Source: Deinococcus aquiradiocola
GTDB lineage: Bacteria; Deinococcota; Deinococci; Deinococcales; Deinococcaceae
NCBI RefSeq assembly: GCF_014646915.1
Contig: NZ_BMOE01000004.1
Coordinates: forward strand, 245,101 to 309,100
DNA: 64,000 nucleotides
Direction of reading: 5' to 3'
The translations under genes were made by a program, and so were the position numbers. The notes under the pieces were generated by a model, which made no database searches, was not told where the DNA came from, and was given only the letters and a program-made list of their open reading frames with translations. This document shows, one piece after another, positions 32,320-41,454 of the stretch; the first letter of the stretch is position 1; each line of letters opens with the position of its first letter.

Positions 32320-33656
32320 GCCTCCACCTCTGTGCCGCTGAAGGTGCGGGCGGGGCCGTCCAGGGCCGTCACGGCCTCCTGCGCGGCCTGCACGAAGGCC
32401 CGCCCGCGTTCGGCGTAGTCGCGGTACAGGTCGAAGCTCGTCCCGATCGGGGAGAGCAGGACCGTGCCGCGCGGCTCGCCGTCCATGCCGAGCGCGCCGA
32501 CGGCCGCCTGCACCGCGTGCCGCATCACGTCCGTCCCGTCCTGGCCGGTCACGAGCAGGTACGGGAGGCCCAGCGCGAGCGCGAAGCGTTCACCGTCCTC
32601 CCCGAAGCCGATCACGCGCGACACCTTGCCCTGCGCGGCGGCGATCAGGGGCTCCAGTTCCGCGCCCTTGTCACGCCCGCCCACCAGCCACGCGACGGGC
32701 GGCGCCGCCTGCTGCAGGGCCGCCTGCACGGCCAGCGTGCGCGTCGCGATGCTGTCGTTCACGAAGCGCAGCTCGCCGTGCCGCGCGACCGTCTCGAAAC
32801 GGCCTGTCACGGCCCGCGCCTCCCGCAGCGCGCCCGCCAGGGCAGGCACGTCGAGCGGGCGGCCCAGGTGAGCCATCATCGCCTCGGCGGCCAGCACGGC
32901 GGCGGCCGCGTTGGCGGGATGCACGCCTTCCGGCAGGTCCTGCACGGGCAGCACCTCGCGGCCGTCCGCGAGCGTCAGGCGCAGGGGCGTGAAGCGCCGA
33001 ACGGTGGCCGCGCCCGGCACGGCCGCACCTTCCGGCAGCACGAGCACGTCGCGCGGCGTCTGGTGGCGCGCCACGTTGCGTTTCGCGGCGTGGTACGCCT
33101 CCACGCTCCCGTGCCGGTCCAGGTGGTCCACCCCGAGGTTCGTGACGACCGCCACCGCCGGACGGAAGGTCGGGACGCGCTCCAGCTGGAAGCTGCTCAG
33201 TTCCGCGACGGCCACCTCGGCGCGGTCCACCACGTCCAGCAGCGGCGGGTCGATGTTGCCGCCCTCCAGCGCGTTCACGCCCTGCGCGCGCAGCAGCGAC
33301 GCGATCAGGACGGTGGTGCTGCCCTTGCCGGCCGTGCCGGTCACGCCCACCACCGGCAGGGCGGGCCGCGCGCGGAACGCGACCTCCACCTCCCCCATCA
33401 CCTCCGCGCCGTGCTCGCGGAGCGACTGCAGGTCCGGGTGGTCGATGGGCACGCCGGGCGCGGCGATCACGGTCCGGTACGGGCGCGTCGCGTCGCCCCG
33501 CGCGAAGCCCAGCTCGGTCATCAGGGCCTCGTCCTCCGGCTGGGGGCGGGCGTCGAACCACTCGGCCACCTGGGCCTCGCGGGCCAGGAAGCGGGCCACC
33601 CCGCGTCCGCTGCGGCCCAGGCCGTAGATCAGGGTCGGGCCAGTAAGGAAAGTCAT
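32316..33656 (-). CDS. murD: UDP-N-acetylmuramoyl-L-alanine--D-glutamate ligase
   Basis: 446 residues of the Mur ligase fold. The N-terminal UDP domain is YGLGRSGRGVARFLA. The ATP loop reads GVTGTAGKGSTTVLIASL, where most MurD proteins have TGTNGKTT, an altered but still G-x-x-G-K pattern. NLGVDHLDRHGSVEAYHAAKRN and WLVGGRDKGAELEPL are standard. It adds D-Glu to the muropeptide. ATG 33656 follows TACCCT by 6 nt, giving murD its own promoter after an intergenic hairpin. Confidence 0.94.
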   Translation of the reverse strand: MTFLTGPTLIYGLGRSGRGVARFLAREAQVAEWFDARPQPEDEALMTELGFARGDATRPYRTVIAAPGVPIDHPDLQSLREHGAEVMGEVEVAFRARPALPVVGVTGTAGKGSTTVLIASLLRAQGVNALEGGNIDPPLLDVVDRAEVAVAELSSFQLERVPTFRPAVAVVTNLGVDHLDRHGSVEAYHAAKRNVARHQTPRDVLVLPEGAAVPGAATVRRFTPLRLTLADGREVLPVQDLPEGVHPANAAAAVLAAEAMMAHLGRPLDVPALAGALREARAVTGRFETVARHGELRFVNDSIATRTLAVQAALQQAAPPVAWLVGGRDKGAELEPLIAAAQGKVSRVIGFGEDGERFALALGLPYLLVTGQDGTDVMRHAVQAAVGALGMDGEPRGTVLLSPIGTSFDLYRDYAERGRAFVQAAQEAVTALDGPARTFSGTEVEA

Positions 33657-33702
33657 GGGGACAGGGTAGCGAAAAGCGGCGCGGGCATGGGAAGAACCGT
33701 GA

Positions 33703-33736
33703 GCGCGGCGCGGACCCCGAAGGAACCGCGCCGCGC
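33703..33736 (-). terminator. Hairpin between mraY and murD
   Basis: 11-bp perfect arms (GCGCGGCGCGG / CCGCGCCGCGC) with a 12-nt loop. It lies after the mraY stop and before the murD leaderless promoter. Confidence 0.55.
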
Positions 33737-33762
33737 CGACCTGCCGCCCCGGGGCCGCCGGG

Positions 33763-34689
33763 TCAGCTCATGGGCGGGAAGGTCCGCAGCAGACCCCACA
33801 CGATGGCCGTACCGAGCGCCGTGACGAGCCAGAAGCGCAACGTGACGTGCGTCTCGGGCCAGCCGAGCTCCTCGAAGTGATGCTGGATGGGACTCATGCG
33901 GAACAGGCGCTTGCCGCCGGTGCGCCGGAAATACGCGACCTGCAGCACCACGCTCAGCACCGCCACGACCGGGATGATGGCCGCGACAGGCAGCATCCAC
34001 ACGTCGGCGTGCAGGATGTACGCGCCTGCCGCGACCGCGCCGATGGCGTGCGAACCCATGTCGCCCATGAACACGCGGGCCGGGTGCGCGTTGAACCACA
34101 GGAAGCCGAGCAGCGCGCCGACCAGCAGCACACTGACGGGCGACACGCCCAGCAGCGGAAGCAGCACGATGATGCTCACGCCGCCCAGCAGGCTGTCGAG
34201 ACCGTCGGTGAAGTTGAAGGCGTTGACGGCGCCCACCATCACCAGGGTGTACAGCACGATGTCGCCGTACAGGCCCAGGCCCGGCAGCCACACGTGCGGC
34301 GCGAGCGGCGCGGCGAAGATCGCGAACGCGAGGCCCACCAGCAGCTGCGCCGGGAACTTCTCGCGGGCGAGGAGTTCCTTCTTGCCGCCCACCATGCGCG
34401 AACGGATCTTGAGAAGGTCGTCCACCAGCCCGATGACGCCCATGCCGAGCGCCGCGAGCATCAGCAGCGTCTCGCTGCGGCCGCCGCCGTGCCCGGTGAG
34501 CAGCATGCCCAGCCACACGAGCAGCAGCGCGAGCACGAACCCGATGCCGCCCGCCGTGGGCGTGCCTTCCTTCTTGAGGTGCGTCTGCGGGCCTTCCTGC
34601 CGGATCGGCTGGCCCCACCCGTACCGTTTGGAGAGCGTGATGAGGAGGCCCACCAGGAACCACGAGACGAGCGCGGCCACGACCATCAT
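33763..34689 (-). CDS. mraY: Phospho-N-acetylmuramoyl-pentapeptide transferase
   Basis: Makes lipid I from UDP-MurNAc-pentapeptide and undecaprenyl phosphate. 308 residues and about ten membrane helices. Conserved loops visible are [39 protein letters not shown] (the DD pair), [24 protein letters not shown] and [17 protein letters not shown]. The start is one of two tandem ATGs (34689 or 34686), and the first helix begins directly after. No good ribosome site is visible. Confidence 0.93.
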   Translation of the reverse strand: MMVVAALVSWFLVGLLITLSKRYGWGQPIRQEGPQTHLKKEGTPTAGGIGFVLALLLVWLGMLLTGHGGGRSETLLMLAALGMGVIGLVDDLLKIRSRMVGGKKELLAREKFPAQLLVGLAFAIFAAPLAPHVWLPGLGLYGDIVLYTLVMVGAVNAFNFTDGLDSLLGGVSIIVLLPLLGVSPVSVLLVGALLGFLWFNAHPARVFMGDMGSHAIGAVAAGAYILHADVWMLPVAAIIPVVAVLSVVLQVAYFRRTGGKRLFRMSPIQHHFEELGWPETHVTLRFWLVTALGTAIVWGLLRTFPPMS

Positions 34690-34839
34690 GGCCGCACCAC
34701 CGGAACCGGAACGAAGGGGAAAAGGTATGACATACGCTGCGGGCAAGGTATCACGCACGGGCAGGCGCGGCAGGCGGGCCGGTGGACAGGCAGCACGGAC
34801 GGGCGCGGGGCAGTTGCCACGAAGCTCGGCCTCCACGCG

Positions 34840-34870
34840 TCCCGGTCGTCCGGAGGCCCGGCGACCGGGA
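34840..34870 (-). terminator. Hairpin after the lipoprotein gene
   Basis: 9-bp arms (TCCCGGTCG / CGACCGGGA) with a 13-nt loop just past the lipoprotein stop and before mraY. The rest of the 194-nt gap before mraY holds no gene. Confidence 0.45.
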
Positions 34871-34883
34871 AACCGGGAACGGT

Positions 34884-35654
34884 TCAGGGCGTCAGTTCAC
34901 GCAGTTCCGGCGCGAAGAAGCGCAGCGTGCCGCCCGGCTGCAGCGTCACGATCAGCGGGCCGACCGCGCCGACCACGCCGGGCGGGTGCGGCACGGACGC
35001 CAGCAGCACGCCCGCCGCGTCCCGGCGTTCCAGGGCCGTGCCGGTCAGGGTGTAGCTGCCGCTGGCGGTGACGGCAGTGGGGGCGTTGGAGGTGGCCGCG
35101 CCGCCGGGCGTGGCGTACAGGTACGGGAGGGCGGCGGTGCTCAGGAGCGTCTGGCCGCCGCTGTCCACGCGGTACAGCTTCCCGGCCTGCGTGGCGTACT
35201 CCAGGCCGTCACCGCCGGTCACGGTGGCGTCCGGCGTGCCGAGCAGGCCCGCGCCGGGCGTCCCGTCGTAACTGACGGTGCTGCCGTCCTCGCGGTACGC
35301 GCGGGTGGCGGTGAGCGCGACGACGCGTCCCGCCTGCAGCACCACGGGCCGCGCGTCCGCCGTGACGAGCACGCCGACCGCGCCGAGCGCCACCCAGGGC
35401 GTGTCGGTGCGGTTCGCGGTCTGCCAGCCGACGGCGGTCGCCTGCGCCTGCAACGGCACGCTCACGCGCCTGTAGGCGGGCGCGCGGGCCAGCGTGACGC
35501 GGCCCCCCTCCAGCCACAGCACGCCGCTCTCCGAGAAGCTCGCCTGCAGTGCGGGCGCGCCGGGCCGGACCGTGGACGGGCGGGCGGGCGACACGGTGGG
35601 CGTGCACCCGGCCAGCAGCAGGGCCGCCGCGACGAGCAGGGCCGGGCGGCTCAC
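34884..35654 (-). CDS. Predicted lipoprotein encoded within the mur/fts cluster
   Basis: 256 residues. [17 protein letters not shown] has a clear lipobox with the acylated Cys at residue 17, so the protein should be anchored on the outer side of the membrane. The mature part is rich in G, A, T and V with repeated strand-like pieces ([43 protein letters not shown]), reminiscent of a beta-propeller. No family is recognised. The GTG start overlaps the murF stop by GTGA, so it is translationally coupled to murF and likely serves wall assembly. ATG-start alternatives inside murF are not convincing. Confidence 0.75.
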   Translation of the reverse strand: MSRPALLVAAALLLAGCTPTVSPARPSTVRPGAPALQASFSESGVLWLEGGRVTLARAPAYRRVSVPLQAQATAVGWQTANRTDTPWVALGAVGVLVTADARPVVLQAGRVVALTATRAYREDGSTVSYDGTPGAGLLGTPDATVTGGDGLEYATQAGKLYRVDSGGQTLLSTAALPYLYATPGGAATSNAPTAVTASGSYTLTGTALERRDAAGVLLASVPHPPGVVGAVGPLIVTLQPGGTLRFFAPELRELTP

Positions 35655-36943
35655 GCGGTCGCGTCCCGCTGCGCGAGCAGGGCGTTCACGACGGAGTCCA
35701 GGCCCACGCCCTCCTGCGCGCGCCGTTCCGGCGTCCACGAGATGCCGCGCGACGCCTTGACGAGCACCACGTCGCCCGCCCGCACCTCCCGCAGCAGTGC
35801 GGGCAGCAGGTCCGGCACGCTGCGGTACGCGCGTTCGCCCAGCTCGTCCGCGAAGGCCCCGACGCCGTACGTCAGGTCCGCGCGCTGCCGGGCGTACTCG
35901 CCCACCCCGGCGTGCAGTTCCCGTTCCGTCTCCCCGAGTTCCAGCATGCGGCCCAGCACGCTGATGCGCCGACCGCCCGGCGCGGGCGTGGGGAGCGCCG
36001 AGAGCGCGTCGAGCGCCACGCGCACGCTGAGCGGCGAGGCGTTGTACGCGTCGTCGATGACCGTGAAGGTGCCCGGCAGCACCCGGTAGCGGCCGCCCGG
36101 CACCGTCACGCGCGACAGGCGTTCCGCCGCCGAGTGCAGGTCCACGCCCGCGCGGCGCGCGAGTTCCAGGCCCAGCACGGCCGCTTCCGCCTGCACGCGC
36201 GACGCCTGCGGCAACGTCACGTCCACCCCACCGAACCGGAACCCGGCACCGGACGCGTCCAGCCGCAGGTCCGTACCGGCATGCACCGCGTCCCCGAACC
36301 CGTACGTCGGCACGCCCGGGTAATAGGGGCCTGCCTGCACGCCCACCAGCCGCTCCCGCGCGCCCAGGATCACGCCCTTCTCGCGCACGATGTTCTCCAC
36401 GCTGCCCAGGCCCTCCAGGTGCGCCGCGCCGATGCTGGTGATCACGCCCACATCCGGCCGCACCAGCTCCACGAGTTCCGCCATCTCGCCCAGCCGGTCG
36501 ATGCCCATCTCGACCACCAGGGGCCGCCCGGACGCGCCGTGCTCGATCAGGAAGGTGGCGATGGCGGGCGGCGTGTTGAACACCGGCAGGTACGCCGCGT
36601 CCAGCGCGGCCGCCGCGTAACTCTTCGCGGTGGTCTTGCCGGCCGTGCCGGTGATGCCGACCACCAGGGAGGCGCGCGCGCGTTCGTGCTGCGCCCACGC
36701 CAGCAGGGCCGCCTGCGCGTCCGGCACGCGCACGGCACGCGGCACGTCCAGGTCCGTCAGGACGAACGGCGCGCCCGCATCCAGGGCCGCCTGCACGAAG
36801 CGGTTCCCGTGCATGGCCTCGCCGGGCAGCGCCACGAACGCCACGTCCGGTCCCGCCTCACGGGAATCCCAGGTCAATCGGCGCGCGGGGCGGGCGTCGG
36901 AGTGAACGTCGGCAGCAAACGGCAGGGCGCGGGGGTCGAGCAT
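35651..36943 (-). CDS. murF: UDP-N-acetylmuramoyl-tripeptide--D-alanyl-D-alanine ligase
   Basis: 430 residues: N-terminal domain with TWDSREAGPDVAFVALPGEAMHGNRFV, ATP loop GITGTAGKTTAKSYAA, EMGIDRLGEMAELVELVRPDVGVITSIGAAHLEGLGS, and VIDDAYNASPLSVRVALDAL. It adds D-Ala-D-Ala to complete the pentapeptide. ATG 36943 follows TAGCCT by 6 nt, a leaderless start that opens the minus-strand run through to ftsA. murE, the preceding step, is not in the window. Confidence 0.94.
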   Translation of the reverse strand: MLDPRALPFAADVHSDARPARRLTWDSREAGPDVAFVALPGEAMHGNRFVQAALDAGAPFVLTDLDVPRAVRVPDAQAALLAWAQHERARASLVVGITGTAGKTTAKSYAAAALDAAYLPVFNTPPAIATFLIEHGASGRPLVVEMGIDRLGEMAELVELVRPDVGVITSIGAAHLEGLGSVENIVREKGVILGARERLVGVQAGPYYPGVPTYGFGDAVHAGTDLRLDASGAGFRFGGVDVTLPQASRVQAEAAVLGLELARRAGVDLHSAAERLSRVTVPGGRYRVLPGTFTVIDDAYNASPLSVRVALDALSALPTPAPGGRRISVLGRMLELGETERELHAGVGEYARQRADLTYGVGAFADELGERAYRSVPDLLPALLREVRAGDVVLVKASRGISWTPERRAQEGVGLDSVVNALLAQRDATA

Positions 36944-37027
36944 GCCAGCAGGCTAACAGCCGCGCGTGAGGGTGCCTACCCGGGCACCGCCGGGAGAGCC
37001 GCACGGCAGGACGGGAAGACGGAAATG

Positions 37028-37056
37028 AACCCGGAGGCTTATCCCGCCTCCGGGTT
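37028..37056. terminator. Intergenic hairpin, distal to lysJ
   Basis: 11-bp perfect arms (AACCCGGAGGC / GCCTCCGGGTT) with a 7-nt loop. It lies in the 408-nt gap between murF and lysJ, which otherwise holds no gene. Confidence 0.55.
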
Positions 37057-37298
37057 CCGGTTGACCACCGACTTGCACGCGCCCACACGTTCAGGCCAGC
37101 CGCTCACGTTCTGTAGCCACGCGCGCGGCGGGCCGGGCCTTCCGGCGGCACTCCGTCCGGGAGCGCGCGTCCGAGCGAGGGGTGCCGGAAGGGGGCGCGG
37201 CGGCGTTCGCGGCCACGCCCAGACTGTAGGCGAGGGGTGGGGCGCGGCGCATCGGTGCGCTGGCGTACGCCAGATGGTCACGGTCGCCGGACACGACA

Positions 37299-37327
37299 CC
37301 GCCCCGGACCTCAGGGGACCGGGGCGG
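37299..37327 (-). terminator. Hairpin directly after lysJ
   Basis: 9-bp perfect arms (CCGCCCCGG / CCGGGGCGG) with an 11-nt loop, 25 nt past the lysJ stop on its coding strand. Confidence 0.55.
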
Positions 37328-37351
37328 CGAGGGACGAGCGGGAGCCGGGAG

Positions 37352-38614
37352 TTACTTCTCGGCGGTGAGGACGCGTTCGAAGGCGGCGACGACCGCGTCG
37401 ATCTGCTCGCGGCTGATGGTGAGGGGCGGCAGGAAGCGCACGACGAGCGGCGTGGCCTGCAGCGTCAGGACGGCCTCGTCGTGTTCGAGGGCGGCGATGT
37501 ACGGGGCACTCTTCTCCTTGAGTTCCACGCCGATCATGAGGCCCATGCCGCGCACTTCGCGGATCTTGCTGGACTTGATGCCGCGCAGCTTCTCCATGAA
37601 GTACGCGCCCTTGTCGGCGGCCTGCTGGGCGAGGTTCTCGCGCTTCATGAAGCGGATGGCGGCGACGCCGGCGGCCATGGCGAGCGGGTTGCCGCCGAAG
37701 GTGGTGCCGTGCCCGCCGGCGGGCATGCGGTCGGCGACGGTGGAGGTCATGACGAAGGCGCCGATGGGGACGCCGCCCGCCATGGCCTTGGCGAGCGTCA
37801 TGCCGTCGGGGACGACCTGGCACTCGTCGGCGGCCTCGCAGCCGCAGCGGATGCCGTCGGCGTTCCGGCACGGCTCGGCGCAGAAGTGTTCGGTGGCGAA
37901 CATCTTGCCGGTGCGGCAGAAGCCCGTCTGGATCTCGTCCATGATGAGCAGCGCGCCCTTCTCGCGGGTGAGGCGGCGGGCCTCGCGGATGAATTCGGCG
38001 TTGCCGGGGCGGACGCCGCCTTCGCCCTGGACGGGTTCCATGATGACGGCGGCGACGTCCTCGGTGATGGCGGCGCGCAGTTCGTCGATGTTGCCGTACG
38101 TGACGAAGGACACGTGTTCGTTGTCGACGGCGGCGCCGAAGGGTTCGCGGTACTTGGGTTCCCAGGTGAGCGCCAGGGCGCCGAGGGTGCGGCCGGAGAA
38201 GCCGCGCTTCATGCTGACGAAGCGGGTGCGGCCGGTGGCGGTGATGGCGAATTTCCTGGCGGCTTCCATCGCCTCGGTGCCGCTGTTGCACAGGAAGACG
38301 CGGTCGAGGCCCTGCGGGAGGACGCTGACGAGTTCGGTGAGGAATTCGGCGCGTTTGTCGTTGGGGAGCGTCTGCGGCATGACGATGAGGTTGCCGGCCT
38401 GTTCGCGGATGGCGGCGACCACGTCGGGGTTGCTGTGGCCGACGTTGGCGACGCCGTAGCCGCCGACGCAGTCGATGTATTCGCGGCCGGTGCTGTCCCA
38501 GACGGTGGCGCCTTCGGCGCGGGTCATGACGACCTGGTGCTTGTGGTAGACGCCGCTGTCGTAGCGCTGTTCGTCGGCCAGCCAGTCCTGCTGGGGGTGA
38601 TCGGTGACGGTCAT
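37352..38614 (-). CDS. lysJ: [LysW]-aminoadipate semialdehyde/lysine aminotransferase with Cys-rich insertion
   Basis: A 420-residue class-III PLP aminotransferase, read as LysJ from close resemblance to Deinococcus LysJ as I remember it ([46 protein letters not shown]). It transaminates LysW-bound aminoadipate semialdehyde to LysW-lysine. Schiff-base Lys276 lies in [11 protein letters not shown] and the PLP Asp226 in [14 protein letters not shown]. Between EHF and VVPDG, residues 245-266 hold a five-cysteine insertion (C245, C249, C257, C259, C265) not expected in the family. The ATG has AAGGAG 6 nt upstream, and a consensus sigma-A promoter lies at 38740-38768. ArgD activity is possible too. 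Confidence 0.85.
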   Translation of the reverse strand: MTVTDHPQQDWLADEQRYDSGVYHKHQVVMTRAEGATVWDSTGREYIDCVGGYGVANVGHSNPDVVAAIREQAGNLIVMPQTLPNDKRAEFLTELVSVLPQGLDRVFLCNSGTEAMEAARKFAITATGRTRFVSMKRGFSGRTLGALALTWEPKYREPFGAAVDNEHVSFVTYGNIDELRAAITEDVAAVIMEPVQGEGGVRPGNAEFIREARRLTREKGALLIMDEIQTGFCRTGKMFATEHFCAEPCRNADGIRCGCEAADECQVVPDGMTLAKAMAGGVPIGAFVMTSTVADRMPAGGHGTTFGGNPLAMAAGVAAIRFMKRENLAQQAADKGAYFMEKLRGIKSSKIREVRGMGLMIGVELKEKSAPYIAALEHDEAVLTLQATPLVVRFLPPLTISREQIDAVVAAFERVLTAEK

Positions 38615-38739
38615 GTTGCCTCCTTGGGCCCGGGTGGGGCTGTGCGTTCAGTGTAGGTGGGGCGGGGCGGGCAGAGTGTCGGTCAGGAACACCTGTGGCC
38701 GTGCGGGTGGGGTGCGGGGGGGGGGCCGCCGTGACGCAC

Positions 38740-38768
38740 AGTATGCGTTCGGAAGTTAAACGTGTCAA
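38740..38768 (-). promoter_or_regulatory. lysJ sigma-A promoter
   Basis: On the minus strand TTGACA (38768-38763), exactly 17 nt, then CATACT (38745-38740). This is the best classical promoter in the window and gives a leader of about 115 nt. A run of ten G (plus strand) lies just downstream at 38716-38725. Confidence 0.75.
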
Positions 38769-38783
38769 ATACTTTACGTTTGA
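38752..38783 (-). promoter_or_regulatory. Candidate lys regulatory element (lysJ copy)
   Basis: Plus-strand GAAGTT-N17-TACGTTTGA overlapping the -35 of the lysJ promoter. The same spacing recurs before lysZ, lysY and lysW. It also contains the dyad AAACGT-n12-ACGTTT (38758-38781). Confidence 0.4.
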
Positions 38784-38845
38784 TACCAGCTGCGGTCCAC
38801 CCGGATCGCGTCCACACGTCCCACGGGATGCGACCGGAGTCCGGG

Positions 38846-40267
38846 TCAGCGCCGGTCGTGCATCGCGGCCCGCGCCGCCAGGAAGCCCGCCATGCCGTGC
38901 ACCCCGCCGCCCGGCGGCGTACTCGCGCTGCACAGGTACACGCCCCGCAGCGGCGTCCGGTACGGCACGGCACTCAGCACCGGCCGCGCCAGCACCTGCC
39001 ACAGCGTGTTCGCGCCGCCCCCCACGTCCCCGCCCCGCAGGTTCGGATTCCAGCCCTGCAGGGCCGCAGGCGTACTCACGTGCCGCGCCAGCACCCGCGA
39101 CGCGAAGCCCGGCGCGAAGCGCTCCAGCTGCCCCTCCAGCTCCGCGAGCGCGTCTCCCTCGAACCCGTTCGGGACGTGCACGTACGCCCACAGCGTCTCC
39201 CCCGCCCCCGGCACGCGCGTCCGGTCGAACAGGCTCTGCTGCGCCACCAGCACGTACGGCCGCGCCGCCACCCGCCCCTCGTGCGGCGCGCGCTCCGCCA
39301 GCTCCAGCTCCTCCAGTGTGCCACCCAGGTGCACCGTCCCGGCCAGTGCCGTGCGCGGGTCCCGCCACGGCACCGGTCCCGACAGCGCGTAATCCACCTT
39401 GAATGCCCCCGGTCCCGGCCGGAAGCGCGCCAGTTTCGCCGCCACGGCGCCCGGCAGCGCGTCGCCCGCGAGCCGCACGAAGCCCGGCACGGACGTATCG
39501 AGCAGCACCGCGTCCACGTCCGGCAGGTCGCGCAGGTCCGTCACGGGCGCGTTCAGGCGGATCTCGCCGCCCAGCTCGGTGAACAGGCCCGCGAGCGCGT
39601 CCGCGAACGACTGCGCGCCCCCACGCGGGAACGGCCACCCGACCGCGTGCCCCGTCACGCCCAGCATCAACCCGAACGCCGACGTGCCCGGCACGGACAG
39701 CGGCAGGCCCGAATGCGCCGCCAGGCCCGCCAGCAGCGCCCGCGCCTGCGGCGTCCTGAACGCCGCGCGCGCCAGCGTCGACACGCCCGGCAGCGCCCGC
39801 AGCCCGAAGCGCGCGAGCGTCACCGGGTGCGCCGGGACGTGCAGCAGCGGCCGGAGCGTGTCGTCCAGCAGGCCGTGCCACCCGTCCACCAGGGGCCGCA
39901 TCAGGCGCAGGTACGCGCCCTCGTCCGCGCCCAGGCCCGCCGCCGTCTCCTCCAGGCTGCGGTACATCAGGACCGCGCCGTCCTCCAGGGGGTGAGCGAG
40001 CGCGGCGGGCGGCTGCACCCACTCCAGCCCGAAGCGGGCGAGCGGCAGGGACCGCATGAACGGCGACGCCACCCCCAGCGGGTGAATGGCGCTCCCCACG
40101 TCATGCACGAAGCCCGGCAGCGTCAGCGCCTCACTGCCGAGCGCGCCGCCCACCCGGCCTGCCCCCTCGTGCAGCGTGACGCGCCATCCTGCGCGCGCGA
40201 GCGTGATTCCGGCCGCCAGACCGTTCGGTCCGGACCCCACAACGACAGCAGCAGGACGGGTTCGCAT
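38846..40267 (-). CDS. NAD(P)/FAD-dependent oxidoreductase, phytoene-desaturase-like
   Basis: 473 residues. The FAD-binding Rossmann motif VVGSGPNGLAAGITLARAGWRVTLHEGAGRVGGAL opens the protein (residues 8-42), which is why ATG 40267 is preferred over GTG 40297. The C-terminal flavin motif is PPGGGVHGMAGFLAARAAM. It belongs to the CrtI/CrtO-like flavin amine oxidase superfamily. Carotenoid enzymes of Deinococcus are of this type, but the closest relatives by feel are the general NAD(P)/FAD oxidoreductases near phytoene dehydrogenase. The substrate is unknown. It stands alone, facing away from the GNAT gene. Confidence 0.82.
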   Translation of the reverse strand: MRTRPAAVVVGSGPNGLAAGITLARAGWRVTLHEGAGRVGGALGSEALTLPGFVHDVGSAIHPLGVASPFMRSLPLARFGLEWVQPPAALAHPLEDGAVLMYRSLEETAAGLGADEGAYLRLMRPLVDGWHGLLDDTLRPLLHVPAHPVTLARFGLRALPGVSTLARAAFRTPQARALLAGLAAHSGLPLSVPGTSAFGLMLGVTGHAVGWPFPRGGAQSFADALAGLFTELGGEIRLNAPVTDLRDLPDVDAVLLDTSVPGFVRLAGDALPGAVAAKLARFRPGPGAFKVDYALSGPVPWRDPRTALAGTVHLGGTLEELELAERAPHEGRVAARPYVLVAQQSLFDRTRVPGAGETLWAYVHVPNGFEGDALAELEGQLERFAPGFASRVLARHVSTPAALQGWNPNLRGGDVGGGANTLWQVLARPVLSAVPYRTPLRGVYLCSASTPPGGGVHGMAGFLAARAAMHDRR

Positions 40268-40381
40268 GCCGAATGATGACACGCCCCGCACCCGCACCTG
40301 CGAGGTAAGGAGCTGGCGGCTCGCTCTGCTCGGGGTGATGAACCAGTCATCACCCGCCAGCGACTTGTGCCAAGATCAGGC

Positions 40382-40858
40382 ATGACCCGCCCGGACCCCG
40401 CCGCAGGCCCACCGTCCCCCGCCGCGCACCTGCGCGAACTGACTGGCGCGGACGTGGCGCGCGGGTACGCCGCCATGCACGCCCTGCGCGGTCACCGTCC
40501 GCCGCTCGCCACGCCGGACGCGTTCGTCCGCTGGGTCGGCACGCACCCGGAAGGGTACCGGCTGGTGGGTGCGTTTGTGGACGGCGACGCGGACGCGGCC
40601 GCCGTGATGGGTGTGCGCGTCATGACGCTGCTGTACGCGGGCCGCACCCTGTACGTCGACGACCTCAGCACCCGCCCCGAGTACCGTGGGCGCGGCCTGG
40701 CACGCGCCCTGCTGGACTGGGCGCAGGCGGAGGCGCGCGCGCTGGACTGCGAGGAACTGCACCTCGATTCGGGCGTGCAGCGGTTCCCGGCGCACCGGCT
40801 GTACCTGAAGTTCGGGTTCGACATCGGCGCGCACCACTTCTCCAAGGGGCTGACGTGA
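40382..40858 (+). CDS. GNAT family N-acetyltransferase
   Basis: 158 residues from ATG 40382. The frame starts 5 codons earlier at a GTG. Acetyl-CoA motif VDDLSTRPEYRGRGLARALLDWAQAEARAL, then LHLDSGVQRFPAHRLYLKFGFDIGAHHFSK at the end, typical of small GNATs. The stop overlaps the next start by GTGA, so it begins a three-gene operon with a flavin/PNPOx-like and a DinB-like protein. The substrate is unknown. Confidence 0.82.
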   Translation: MTRPDPAAGPPSPAAHLRELTGADVARGYAAMHALRGHRPPLATPDAFVRWVGTHPEGYRLVGAFVDGDADAAAVMGVRVMTLLYAGRTLYVDDLSTRPEYRGRGLARALLDWAQAEARALDCEELHLDSGVQRFPAHRLYLKFGFDIGAHHFSKGLT

Positions 40859-41454
40859 GCTACTACGACCCCGCCACGCGCTCCCCCACCCTGAGCCGCA
40901 GGCCCGGCAACCGCCGCGACGACGCGTGGACCGCGGCGCTGCTCTCACGCCTGCAGGTGTGCCGCGTCGCGACCCGCTGGGACGACTGGGCGTTCATCAA
41001 CCCGACGACCTTCGTGTACCGGCCCGCCACGCACGACCTCATCTTTCATTCCAATCTGGCGGGCCGCCTGCGCGCCAACGCCGACCGCGCCCACGACCGC
41101 GACGAGCACGTGTGCTTCGAGGCGTCCGAGTTCGGCCGCCTGCTCCCGTCCAACCATCCGCTCGAACTGAGCATCCAGTACCGCTCCGTCATCGCGTTCG
41201 GGCCCGTCACGCTGCTGGACGGCGACGACGCCCGGCACGCCCTGACCGACCTGTGCGCCAGGATGTTCCCGCAGCTGCGGCCCGGCACCGACATGAAACC
41301 CATCAGCGACGACGACCTCGCCCGCACCAGCGTGTACCGCCTGCAGATCAGCGAGTGGAGCGGCAAGGAGAACTGGCCGGACGCGGCCGACCAGACGGAC
41401 GAGTGGCCCGCCCTGTCCCCCCACCTGCTCCGCCCGGAGGACCCCACCCCATGA
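40855..41454 (+). CDS. Pyridoxamine 5'-phosphate oxidase-like flavin-binding protein
   Basis: 199 residues. Split-barrel features are visible: VCRVATRWDDWAFINPTTFVYRPATHDLIFHSNLAGRLRANADRAHDRDEHVCFEASEFGRLLPS and YRSVIAFGPVTLLDGDDARHALTDLCARMFP. This is the PNPOx-like/NimA-related layout. It probably binds FMN or a related cofactor. It overlaps its neighbours on both sides (GTGA upstream, ATGA downstream). Confidence 0.8.
   Translation: MSYYDPATRSPTLSRRPGNRRDDAWTAALLSRLQVCRVATRWDDWAFINPTTFVYRPATHDLIFHSNLAGRLRANADRAHDRDEHVCFEASEFGRLLPSNHPLELSIQYRSVIAFGPVTLLDGDDARHALTDLCARMFPQLRPGTDMKPISDDDLARTSVYRLQISEWSGKENWPDAADQTDEWPALSPHLLRPEDPTP

Noticed and set aside
38846..40267. Naming the FAD oxidoreductase crtI or crtO
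   Set aside because: Only the general flavin motifs are visible and no carotenoid genes are nearby, so a specific carotenoid role is not supported.
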